A stretch of 64,000 bases of DNA from Pseudomonas cremoricolorata (GTDB lineage: Bacteria; Pseudomonadota; Gammaproteobacteria; Pseudomonadales; Pseudomonadaceae). The translations under genes and the position numbers were made by a program. The notes beneath the pieces were generated by a model. That model saw only the letters and a list, made by a program, of their open reading frames with translations, was not told the DNA's origin and searched no databases. Below, one piece after another: positions 26,487 through 34,223 of the stretch. The stretch lies in assembly GCF_000759535.1 (NCBI RefSeq), contig NZ_CP009455.1, positions 1,612,001-1,676,000 of the forward strand, in the 5' to 3' direction. Numbering within the stretch: position 1 is the first letter of the stretch; the number at the start of each line of letters is the position of its first letter.

Positions 26487-28832
26487 TCAAACAATCCGGC
26501 CATTGTCCCGCGCTCGCTCCAGCTTGATCGCCACGAACTTCGACGTCGGCGTGTGGCTGCCATCGCCGACGCTTTCCAGAGGTACCAGTGGGTTGACTTC
26601 CGGGTAGTAGGCTGCGGCTTGCCCGGCTGGCATGTCGAAGGCCAGCAAGGTGAAGCCGTGTACGCGGCGCACGTGGTCATCGCCCCACAGCGAAACGATG
26701 TCGACCTTCTGCCCCGGCTGGAAGCCCAGACGCATGATGTCGGCTTCGTTGACGAACAGTACGTCACGCTGGCCGCGCACGCCGCGGTAGCGGTCGTCCA
26801 TGCCATAGATGGTGGTGTTGTACTGGTCGTGCGAGCGCATCGACTGCATGACCAGGTCAGGCGTCTGGCCGCTGGCCAGCACCCGTGGATCGATCAGGCT
26901 GTCGGGCAGCAGGTTGGCCTTGAAGTTGGCGCGCTTGCTGGGCGTGGCCCATTGCCGTTGTGCGGCGCTGTTGCCCAGGTAGAAGCCGCCTGGATTTTGC
27001 AGCCGCTCGTTGAAGTCGGTGAAGCCGGGGATGGTGTCGGCGATCAACTCGCGGATGCGGCCGTAGTCGGCCACTGTCCAGTGCCAGTCGATCGGCGCCT
27101 TGCCCAGGGTGGCGGCGGCGATACCGGCGATGACCGCCGGCTCCGAGCGCATCTGCTTGGACAGCGCCTTGAGCTGGCCGTTAGAGGCGTGGACCATGCT
27201 GAACGAGTCTTCCACGGTCACCGCCTGCGGCCCTTCGACCTGCAAGTCGATGTCGGTGCGACCCAGGCACGGCAGAATCAGCGCCTGCTTGCCGTGAATC
27301 AGGTGGCTGCGGTTGAGCTTGGTGCTGATCTGCACGGTCAGGTCGCAGTTGCGCAGGGCCTGGGCGGTGCGCTCGGTGTCCGGAGTGGCCTGGGCGAAGT
27401 TGCCGCCCAGGGCGATGAACACCTTCGAGCGGCCTTCGAGCATGGCATGGATCGCCTCGACCACGTTGTGGCCGCTGTGGCGAGGCACCGGGAAGCCGAA
27501 CCGGCGCTCGATGGCATCGAGCAAGGCCACCGGTGGGCGCTCGTTGATGCCCATGGTGCGGTCGCCCTGCACGTTACTGTGGCCACGCACCGGGCACAGG
27601 CCGGCGCCGGGTACGCCCAGGTTGCCGCGCAGCATCTGCAGGTTGGCGATTTCCTGGATGGTCTGCACCGAGTGACGGTGCTGGGTGATACCCATGGCCC
27701 AGCACATGATCACCCGCTTGCCACGGCAGTACATGCGCGCGGCCAGCTCGATGTCTTCCAGGCTCAGGCCGGACTGCGCCTGGATTTGCTCCCAGGGGGT
27801 GGCCTCGACCACCGCCAGGTAATCGTCGACGCCATGGCCGTGTTCTGCGATGAAGGCGTGGTCGAACACCGCCGGTTCGCCCTTGGCCTGGGCTTCGCGT
27901 TCCCACTGCAGGGTGAACTTGGCCATGCCGCGCAGCAACGCCATGTCGCCGCCCAGGGCCGGGCGGAAGAACGCGGTGTTCGTCGGCTTGTCGCTGTTGG
28001 TGAGCATCTCGAGCATGTGCTGCGGATGCTGGAAGCGTTCCAGGCCACGCTCCTTGAGTGGGTTGATGCACACCACCTGGGCGCCGCGCTTCACCGCATC
28101 GCGCAGCGGGTCGAGCATGCGTGGGTGGTTGGTGCCGGGGTTCTGGCCCCAGACGAAGATCGCATCGGCATGCTCGAAGTCGTCATAGGTGACGGTGCCC
28201 TTGCCGACCCCAACGCTCTGCCCGAGGGCCACGCCGCTGGCTTCGTGGCACATGTTCGAACAGTCGGGGAAGTTGTTGGTGCCGTAGGCGCGCACGAACA
28301 GCTGGTACAGGTACGCCGCTTCGTTGCTGGCCCGACCGGAGGTGTAGAACTCGGCCTGGTCAGGGCTGCTCAGGCCATTGAGGTGCTGGGCGATGAGGGC
28401 GAAGGCGCTGTCCCAGTCGATGGGCTTGTAGCGGTCGCTGGCCGGGTCATAGACCACCGGCTCGGTCAGCCGGCCCTGGTACTCCAGCCAGTAGTCGCTT
28501 TGCTCGAGCAGCGCGCTGACGCTGTAGCGGGCGAAGAAGGCCGGGTCGACGCGGCGCTTGGTGGCTTCCCAGTTGACCGCCTTGGCGCCGTTCTCGCAGA
28601 ACTTGACCATGCCGCTTTCCGGCGAGTCGCCCCAGGCGCAGCCCGGGCAGTCGAAGCCGCCGTTCTGATTGGTCTTGAGCATGGCACGCAGGTTCTTCAG
28701 CGCGTTGTCGCTGCCGACCCAGGCCTTGGCCACGCTGATCAGCGCGCCCCAGCCACCGGCCGGGCCAGGGTAGGGCTTGTAGCGCGGGCTGGAGGCTGGC
28801 GCGTTGTCGGGGATCTTCTGATGCGAGCTCAC
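26487..28832 (-). CDS. FdhF/YdeP family molybdopterin oxidoreductase
   Basis: A 781-residue cytoplasmic oxidoreductase of the formate-dehydrogenase-alpha-like YdeP family. N-terminal GGFDCPGCAWGDS holds a CxxC that may bind an Fe-S cluster. TSGRASNEAAYLYQLF, NFPDCSNMCHEASG (Cys/His near the Mo site), VWGQNPGTNHPR and GVPGAGLCPVRGHSNVQGDRT line the bis-MGD site. The C-terminal domain contains MRSHDQYNTTIYGMDDRYRG. GTG 28832 (VSSHQKIPDNAP) has GGAG 10 nt upstream and lies 7 nt after the fdhD stop, so the two form an operon. The N-terminal ATG further upstream would overlap fdhD deeply. Physiological substrate is not established; formate is possible but unproven. Confidence 0.83.
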   Translation of the reverse strand: MSSHQKIPDNAPASSPRYKPYPGPAGGWGALISVAKAWVGSDNALKNLRAMLKTNQNGGFDCPGCAWGDSPESGMVKFCENGAKAVNWEATKRRVDPAFFARYSVSALLEQSDYWLEYQGRLTEPVVYDPASDRYKPIDWDSAFALIAQHLNGLSSPDQAEFYTSGRASNEAAYLYQLFVRAYGTNNFPDCSNMCHEASGVALGQSVGVGKGTVTYDDFEHADAIFVWGQNPGTNHPRMLDPLRDAVKRGAQVVCINPLKERGLERFQHPQHMLEMLTNSDKPTNTAFFRPALGGDMALLRGMAKFTLQWEREAQAKGEPAVFDHAFIAEHGHGVDDYLAVVEATPWEQIQAQSGLSLEDIELAARMYCRGKRVIMCWAMGITQHRHSVQTIQEIANLQMLRGNLGVPGAGLCPVRGHSNVQGDRTMGINERPPVALLDAIERRFGFPVPRHSGHNVVEAIHAMLEGRSKVFIALGGNFAQATPDTERTAQALRNCDLTVQISTKLNRSHLIHGKQALILPCLGRTDIDLQVEGPQAVTVEDSFSMVHASNGQLKALSKQMRSEPAVIAGIAAATLGKAPIDWHWTVADYGRIRELIADTIPGFTDFNERLQNPGGFYLGNSAAQRQWATPSKRANFKANLLPDSLIDPRVLASGQTPDLVMQSMRSHDQYNTTIYGMDDRYRGVRGQRDVLFVNEADIMRLGFQPGQKVDIVSLWGDDHVRRVHGFTLLAFDMPAGQAAAYYPEVNPLVPLESVGDGSHTPTSKFVAIKLERARDNGRIV

Positions 28833-28839
28833 GGCTTGA

Positions 28840-29667
28840 TTACTCCATCGCGGGGCTGTAGACCCGCGGTGCACTGTGTTTGGGCAAATGAATGAGGTTG
28901 AGCTGATGCTTGCGCGCCCATTGCAAGGCAAGGCCAGTGGGCGCCGACAGGCTGACCAGGGTCTGGATACCGGCGCGCAGCACCTTCTGGATCAGCTCCA
29001 GGCTGCAGCGGCTGGTGACGATTGCCAGTCCGCCGTGGGTGTCGATGCGCTCGCGCAGCAGGGCGCCGATCAGCTTGTCGAGGGCGTTGTGCCGGCCGAT
29101 GTCTTCGCGGCCCAGGCGCAATTGACCCTGGTTGTCCATGAACAGCGCGGCGTGCACTGCACCGCAGTGCTGGCCGAGCGGCTGGAAGGCATCGATGCGC
29201 CGGCGCAGGTCGTGCAGCCAATGCACCGGCGGCAGCGGCGCGCCGGGCAGTACTTTGAGGTCCGGCAGGGCCTGTTCCAGGGCTTCGACCCCACACAGGC
29301 CGCAGCCGCTGGTGCCGGCCAGTTGCCGGCGCTGATCCTTCATGTTCCAGAAGGCGCGGCTGGAAATCTCCACATCGGCGTACAGCGCCGAGCCGCTGCC
29401 CGAGAGCCTGATGTCGTAGACGTCGTCGGTGCTGCTGACCAGGCCGCTGCCGATGCTGAAGCCGACCACGAAGTCTTCCAGGTCGGTGGGGCTGACCAGC
29501 ATCACTGCCTGGTTCAGGCCGTTGTAGGCGATCGCCAGGGCCACTTCTTCGGCCAACGGCGTGCAAGCGCGTTCGCCGTCGTCGAGCTGGACGTAATCGT
29601 AGGTGTTGCTGGCGGCAGGCAGGGTCAGGGTCGAGGATGCCGCGCAGACCGGAGGTTTGCTGTTCAT
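28840..29667 (-). CDS. fdhD: Formate dehydrogenase accessory sulfurtransferase FdhD
   Basis: A 275-residue FdhD that transfers sulfur from IscS to the molybdenum cofactor. Key features: LAEEVALAIAYNG, SGCGLCGVEALEQ (the CxxC whose cysteines carry the persulfide), GREDIGRHNALDKLIGALL, TSRCSLELIQKVLRAGI and the final PTGLALQWARKHQLNLI. It precedes the FdhF-like enzyme by 7 nt, which implies that the neighbour is its client. ATG 29667 lacks a strong ribosome site. Confidence 0.9.
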   Translation of the reverse strand: MNSKPPVCAASSTLTLPAASNTYDYVQLDDGERACTPLAEEVALAIAYNGLNQAVMLVSPTDLEDFVVGFSIGSGLVSSTDDVYDIRLSGSGSALYADVEISSRAFWNMKDQRRQLAGTSGCGLCGVEALEQALPDLKVLPGAPLPPVHWLHDLRRRIDAFQPLGQHCGAVHAALFMDNQGQLRLGREDIGRHNALDKLIGALLRERIDTHGGLAIVTSRCSLELIQKVLRAGIQTLVSLSAPTGLALQWARKHQLNLIHLPKHSAPRVYSPAME

Positions 29668-29775
29668 CAGGCGGAATACCGGGCGGCTTTATACGCCTAC
29701 AAGCCTAGGCCTGTGCCTGGGGCGCGTCTAATCGCTTGATTTGATATGCCGATAGACCGCGTCGATCAGTCGCAC

Positions 29776-31140
29776 CTAGAGCAGCTTGCTCAACGCCTGA
29801 AGCTGCTCTACCCGCTCGCTCTGGTTGAGCCGAGCGCTGGGGTTGAGGCTCGACCATTGCGGATGCGCACGGGCCTTGTGCAAGGCGTGCGGCAGCTTGC
29901 CTTCGCGCCAGGTGCGTTCCTCCGGCGGCGCCAGCTGGATGCTGCCCATGGCCGCGTGACCGCGACGCTCCAGGGCCAGTAGCAACTGCTGTTGACGCAG
30001 CGCCAGCAGGCGCAGCACGGCATCGTCGACGGTCAGCTCGCGCTGGCCCTTGAACTTGCCCAGCAGCCGCGCGCCGTAGCTGCGCGCGGTCTGCAACGCA
30101 CCGCCGGCAATCGCTCCGGCCAGCGCTGCGGCACCCAAGGTCAGGCCGCCGACCAGCAAGTCGACCCCGGCGCCAGCTGCCGCACCTGCGGCAACCCCGC
30201 CGCCGACGCGCACGCCGAGCTGGCGCAGCGTTTCCGGGTTGAACAGGTCATCGCCCCAGCGGCCATCGAGCAGTGGCAAGTCGTCGCCGGGGGCATCGTT
30301 GCGGCGAAAGCCGTACAGCGTGAGCAGCGCTTCGACGCAGCGTTGCTCACGTTGGCGCACCTCGTGGCGCAGGGTCTGCATGGCGCTGGTCGCGACACTG
30401 GCTTGGCTGTCGACACTGCGCCGGCAGGCCGCGCAGTCGATCAGCAGATCGGCGATCAGCTGCCGGGCGCTGTCACGCCGGGCCAGGCGTTGCGCCTGTT
30501 GATCGGCGAGTAGTCGTTGCAAGGCTGGGCGCGCGTCTTCGAGCAACAGCGCCAGGCTGTCGTACAGGCGCTGCTCGCCATCTTCCGGCGGCGCCACGCT
30601 GTCGAAGCGCACCAGCGCGTGCAGGCCCAGACGTGCCAGCGCCTCACGCCATTGCGCCTCGCGGTGGCCGTCGCTGGTGACGAAGTTGAGCACCGGCAAC
30701 AGCGGCTTGCCGCAGCCGGCCAGCACTTCCAGTTCATCGCGGTATTTGGCCAACACCGGTTCACGGGCGTCGATCACGTACAGGCCGGCATCGCTGCTCA
30801 TCAGCTGGCGCAGCACCTTGGCTTCCTGCTCGAAGCGCTGGCGTGCCTCGCTGCCTTGCAGAAAGCGTTCGAGCCGCGCCGGGCCGTCGAGGCGTTCGCC
30901 GGGGCGCTCCAGGCGTTCCAGATGCTCGAGCAGCGCGATGGCATCTTCCAGCCCCGGCGTGTCGTACAGCTCCAGCAGCGGCTCGCCGTCGACCGACAGC
31001 CGCGCACCTTCCACATGCCGGGTGGTGCTGGGCCGGTGCGAGACCTCGCCGAACGCCACATCGCGGGTCAGGGTACGCAGCAGCGAGGTCTTGCCGACAT
31101 TGGTGTGGCCAACCAGGGCCAGCTTCAGCGGATCAGTCAT
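29776..31140 (-). CDS. Membrane-associated TRAFAC GTPase with DUF3482 domain
   Basis: A 454-residue Era/TrmE-like GTPase. G1 is GHTNVGKTS (11-19), switch region about 35-42 and G3 DTPG (60-63). The expected NKxD (G4) is replaced by LNFVTSD (151-157), so base recognition is unusual. After a helical middle, residues 312-348 form a long Gly/Ala zipper predicted to insert in membrane as a hairpin (GVAAGAAAGAGVDLLVGGLT). The last 100 residues are basic and helical. ATG 31140 overlaps the end of the DUF2868 gene by 8 nt. A partner-dependent membrane remodelling or scaffolding role is possible; no function is known to me. Confidence 0.8.
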   Translation of the reverse strand: MTDPLKLALVGHTNVGKTSLLRTLTRDVAFGEVSHRPSTTRHVEGARLSVDGEPLLELYDTPGLEDAIALLEHLERLERPGERLDGPARLERFLQGSEARQRFEQEAKVLRQLMSSDAGLYVIDAREPVLAKYRDELEVLAGCGKPLLPVLNFVTSDGHREAQWREALARLGLHALVRFDSVAPPEDGEQRLYDSLALLLEDARPALQRLLADQQAQRLARRDSARQLIADLLIDCAACRRSVDSQASVATSAMQTLRHEVRQREQRCVEALLTLYGFRRNDAPGDDLPLLDGRWGDDLFNPETLRQLGVRVGGGVAAGAAAGAGVDLLVGGLTLGAAALAGAIAGGALQTARSYGARLLGKFKGQRELTVDDAVLRLLALRQQQLLLALERRGHAAMGSIQLAPPEERTWREGKLPHALHKARAHPQWSSLNPSARLNQSERVEQLQALSKLL

Positions 31141-32512
31141 CACCGTGCTCCAGCCAGGTATGCGGCAGCTCGGCGCTGTAGGCCAGGCCGAGGCGAGTGA
31201 GGGCTTCGTGCCAGTCGCCCAGGCGCGCGGCGTCGAGCTGCTCACCCGGCGCTGCCGGCAGCAGCCAGATGCGCGTGGCCCCGGCGTTGCGCGCCAGTTC
31301 GCCGAGCAGCGCCAGGCTGCCGCGATCAGGCGAGCGTTGTGGGTCACAGGCGATCAGCAGGCGCGCTGGCGGAAAGCGGCTGAGCTGCTCCAGCAGGCGC
31401 TGACGTGAGGCGCGGCTGTCGAGCACGCCGGCGTCGGTCACCGCTTCAGGCAGTGTGGGCGGCCAGGGGCGTTGCTCATCCAGTTCCAGGCCCACCAGCA
31501 ACGCGCCGCCGCTGACCGATTGCGGCGCCTGAGTCGCGGCTTGCTCGGCCATCGCTGGCGCTGGGTCATGCACGCCCAGGCGCTCGCTAGTGGGCATCAG
31601 CACTTGGCGCAACTGTTGATAGGCCGGCTGCTCCAGGTCAGCGCCGAGCTGCTGACGCCCGCGCCGCCAGCGCCACAGGCACAGCGCCGCCAGCAGCAGT
31701 CGTGGCAGCACGCCGTACACCAGCACCACCCCCAGCAGCCAGCTGGCCCAGGCCTGGCGGGCGCCGTCGAACAGCGGCTGGGTGGCGCCGCTGGCGCGAA
31801 TCATCGCCTCGCTGGGCATGCTGAAACCCAGCAGCGCGGGCAGGGCGCCGAGGGCGTGAGTCAGGGCGATGAAGGGTTCTGCGGCGAGCAGCGTGGTCTC
31901 CCAGACGAAGCCATAGCGCCGGCCGGCGAGCAGGGTCAGCAACATGCCCAGCGCAGCGAGCATCGCCAGCAGCCACAGGCTGTTGACCAGCAGGCCCAGC
32001 AACCAGCGGGTCAGGCGCTGGCGCTGCAACAGCACCAGCAGCGCCGGGGCCAGTTGCGCGGCCTGGGCATCGCGCGCCAGCCGCGCACTGAGCCACAGCC
32101 ACAGGCGCCCGAGCAACGCGCCATGTTCGCCGCTGAGCCAGCCGCTCAAGGCCCAGCCGCAGAGCATCAGCAGGTTCAGGCCAAGCAGGCTGCCCAGGGC
32201 CCAGAACACATTGACCGGGCGCGAACCGTCGCCCAGCGCGGCGAAGGCCAGGCCCGCGCCGCTGAGCACGGCGAGCAGCGCCAGGCCCAGCAGCGCCAGG
32301 CGCGCGCCCTGTTTCCAGTGGCCAAGGGCTGCGCGCATGCCGTCGCGCTCGGCCAGCCACAAGGCGCGGCGTTCGATGCGCTGGGCCAGGTCGCCGCCGT
32401 GCTGACGGGCCAGGCGGTTGGCCTCCTGGTCGTCCAGCAGGCCGGCATGCTCTTCACGCAAACGCACCGCCTCGGTGAGCCAGCGCACGTCGAATCGGGT
32501 CAGTTCAGTCAC
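31133..32512 (-). CDS. DUF2868 membrane protein coupled to the GTPase
   Basis: A 459-residue protein of the DUF2868 family. The N-terminus (VTELTRFDVRWLTEAVRLRE) is helical and soluble. Four or more hydrophobic segments follow between about 85 and 290 (LALLGLALLAVLSGAGLAFA, LNLLMLCGWALSGW, LLGLLVNSLWLLAMLAALGM). A soluble C-terminal domain has an alternating strand/helix pattern like a nucleotide-binding fold (LLIACDPQRSPDRGSLALLGEL, TRIWLLP). GTG 32512 fits the family start; an in-frame ATG at 32572 lies inside the adjacent MITE-like element and is probably an accident of insertion. Its 8-nt overlap with the GTPase gene indicates they act together. Confidence 0.75.
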   Translation of the reverse strand: MTELTRFDVRWLTEAVRLREEHAGLLDDQEANRLARQHGGDLAQRIERRALWLAERDGMRAALGHWKQGARLALLGLALLAVLSGAGLAFAALGDGSRPVNVFWALGSLLGLNLLMLCGWALSGWLSGEHGALLGRLWLWLSARLARDAQAAQLAPALLVLLQRQRLTRWLLGLLVNSLWLLAMLAALGMLLTLLAGRRYGFVWETTLLAAEPFIALTHALGALPALLGFSMPSEAMIRASGATQPLFDGARQAWASWLLGVVLVYGVLPRLLLAALCLWRWRRGRQQLGADLEQPAYQQLRQVLMPTSERLGVHDPAPAMAEQAATQAPQSVSGGALLVGLELDEQRPWPPTLPEAVTDAGVLDSRASRQRLLEQLSRFPPARLLIACDPQRSPDRGSLALLGELARNAGATRIWLLPAAPGEQLDAARLGDWHEALTRLGLAYSAELPHTWLEHGDD

Positions 32513-32549
32513 AGGGCGTTCCACGGCTCGTTCGAGGCTGGGAGCATAA

Positions 32550-32790
32550 CCTAGGGGCTGTTCCCGTTTCATCGCAACCGCGCCGAGGCCTGTTTTTTCG
32601 CCCTTTCGAGCTCAAGACTCGAACGCTCCATACGAAAAAACAGGCACGGCCCTTCGGGTTACGCGCCAAATCGCGCCATCCAGCGTTGAAGGACTTGAAA
32701 AGGGAATGACCCTTTCCTGCGTCCTTCGCCTCGGCTGGCACGATTTGGCGCGGTAACGCGGTTTGCGCTGAAACGGGAACAGCCCCTAGG
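32550..32790. mobile_element. MITE-like non-autonomous element with perfect 22-bp terminal inverted repeats
   Basis: Positions 32550-32571 and 32769-32790 are perfect 22-bp inverted repeats; imperfect pairing continues about 11 bp further inward. The GGGG..CCCC core (32554-32786, 233 bp) is flanked by TA on both sides, the mark of TA-targeting IS5/IS630-type transposition. The interior holds no gene but is almost wholly self-complementary. GCCTGTTTTTTCG (32588-32600) pairs with 32633-32645, and CGCGCCAAATCG (32662-32673) with 32741-32752. Nested arms are GAAGGAC 32688-32694 / GTCCTTC 32721-32727 and AAAGGG 32699-32704 / CCCTTT 32710-32715. It separates the GTPase operon from folA. Confidence 0.65.
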
Positions 32791-32813
32791 CAGGCTTTGC
32801 TATCCTCGCCGGC

Positions 32814-33332
32814 ATGACGACCTCACTCCCCCTCAGCCTGATCGCGGCGCTCGCCGAGAACCGCGTGATCGGCATCGACAATTCCATGCCCTGGCACCTG
32901 CCGGGGGACTTCAAGTACTTCAAGGCCAGCACCCTGGGCAAGCCGATCATCATGGGTCGCAAGACCTGGGATTCGCTCGGCCGGCCGCTGCCGGGCCGGC
33001 TCAATCTGGTAGTCAGCCGCCAGCCGGGCTTGCAACTGCCCGGCGCCGAGGTGTTCGCCTCGCTGGCCCAGGCGCAAATCCGCGCCGAGCAATGGGCGCA
33101 TGAGCATGGCGTGGCAGAGGTGATGCTGATCGGCGGCGCGCAGCTCTATACCCAGGCCCTGGAGCAAGGCCTGATCAGTCGCATGTACCTGACCCGCGTC
33201 GGGCTGTCGCCCGCGGGCGATGCCTGGTTCCCCGCCTTTGATGAACGCCAGTGGCACCTCACCTCCAGCGCCCCGCAAGCCCCGGAGGGCGATGGACCGG
33301 CGTATCACTTCGAGGTGTGGGAGAAACGCTGA
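32814..33332 (+). CDS. folA: Dihydrofolate reductase
   Basis: A 172-residue DHFR that reduces dihydrofolate with NADPH. Motifs: SLIAALAENRVIGIDNSMPW, LPGDFKYFKA (active-site Asp), KPIIMGRKTWDSLGRPLPGR (NADPH site), VMLIGGAQLYTQAL and the final FEVWEKR. It starts at ATG 32814, 24 nt beyond the MITE-like element, so its promoter must lie in or across that element. No strong ribosome site is visible before the start. Confidence 0.95.
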   Translation: MTTSLPLSLIAALAENRVIGIDNSMPWHLPGDFKYFKASTLGKPIIMGRKTWDSLGRPLPGRLNLVVSRQPGLQLPGAEVFASLAQAQIRAEQWAHEHGVAEVMLIGGAQLYTQALEQGLISRMYLTRVGLSPAGDAWFPAFDERQWHLTSSAPQAPEGDGPAYHFEVWEKR

Positions 33333-33439
33333 GCGTGAGGGTTGGCAGCACTGGAATCTCAATGAACAGCTTCTGAGGTAGATCCCATTCGCTGGCCGCA
33401 ACGATCGCCAGGCTCTTGTACACCGACCGTCCAGGCGCC

Positions 33440-33690
33440 ACCGATCGCGACTGTAGCCGGCCGGAGCGCAGGTGTTCGAAGGGGCGTGCGCGCAGCGCAC
33501 CCGAGGCGTAGCCGAGGACGCGAGGTGTGAGGGTTGCGTAGCAACCCTTGCCCGCGGCGCCCCGTAGAGCACCGGAGCGCAGGGGACCCGGAACGGAGCG
33601 AAGCGCAGTGCAGGGCCGGATAGTGGAGCACGGCGGTTTTGCATCCTTTTGCCGCGACAAAAGGATGTCGCCGCCAGGCGAAACCGGGCC
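33440..33690. repeat. Structured intergenic repeat region between folA and the next gene
   Basis: The 412-bp gap contains no credible gene but dense structure. CGGAGCGCAGG occurs twice (33462-33472, 33573-33583). GGGTTGC/GCAACCC forms a tight hairpin (33531-33547). A long stem pairs CATCCTTTTG (33642-33651) with CAAAAGGATG (33658-33667), extended by GGCGG/GCCGCC outside. It resembles long repeats I associate with pseudomonad intergenic regions. It could be a dispersed repeat or a non-coding RNA; the last stem may end folA transcription. Confidence 0.5.
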
Positions 33691-33744
33691 GTGAAGTAAA
33701 CCCAGCATTCACAGGATATACCCCAGCCCAGCCGACCCAACCCA

Positions 33745-34191
33745 TCAATCCACCCGCGACAAATCCCCCTTCAACGCAACCCCGGCAATCACCGCGCCAG
33801 CGTGGCATTCGTAGGTCTTGGCATCCTTGCGCTCATTCTTCTTGTAGAAGCTGACGATGTTGGTCACGGCGTTGGCGTTGGCCTGGCGGGCGGCGTCCTG
33901 CAGGGTCAGCAGTGCCGATTGCAGGGCCCATTCACAGGCGGCTTCGTCGGTCTTGTTGAAGGCATTGGTCTTCTTGTTGGTGACCGAGCCTGCCCGCACC
34001 AGCGTGGTCTTGCCGCGTGGCTGTACGCCGGCCAGGTAGAACTTCACCGAGCCGTCGAGTTTCTTTTCCGCCAGCATTTGCTGGACCACTTTGTCGAACG
34101 GCAGGAACAGTGCGGTATCACGGGCCTGGCTGATACCCGGCAGGGCGCAGAGCAGCAGGGCGGCGGAGGCGGTGAGTGTTTTCAGTCGCAT
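33745..34191 (-). CDS. Small exported protein at the end of the aryl polyene operon
   Basis: A 148-residue protein with a Sec signal (MRLKTLTASAALLLCALPGI, cleavage near SQA-RD). The mature part has the repeated pattern LDGSVKFYLAGVQPRGKTT, ALQSALLTLQDAARQANANA and CHAGAVIAGVALKGDL, with two Cys that could pair. The ANAVTNIVSFY..GAVIAGVALKG portion recalls the YbjQ/DUF74 fold. Homologues carry the misleading label excinuclease ATPase subunit, as I remember it; no ATP-binding motif is present. It begins 33 nt after apeR with AAGGAT upstream, so it is probably co-transcribed. Function unknown. Confidence 0.7.
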   Translation of the reverse strand: MRLKTLTASAALLLCALPGISQARDTALFLPFDKVVQQMLAEKKLDGSVKFYLAGVQPRGKTTLVRAGSVTNKKTNAFNKTDEAACEWALQSALLTLQDAARQANANAVTNIVSFYKKNERKDAKTYECHAGAVIAGVALKGDLSRVD

Positions 34192-34223
34192 GGAATCGAT
34201 CCTTGAGTGGGTTGGACTTGCGG

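Noticed and set aside
26478..28895. 805-codon open frame on the + strand opposite the FdhF-like gene
   Set aside because: It is antisense to a well-supported molybdoenzyme with complete motifs. High-GC codon bias leaves the opposite frame open; no family features are visible.
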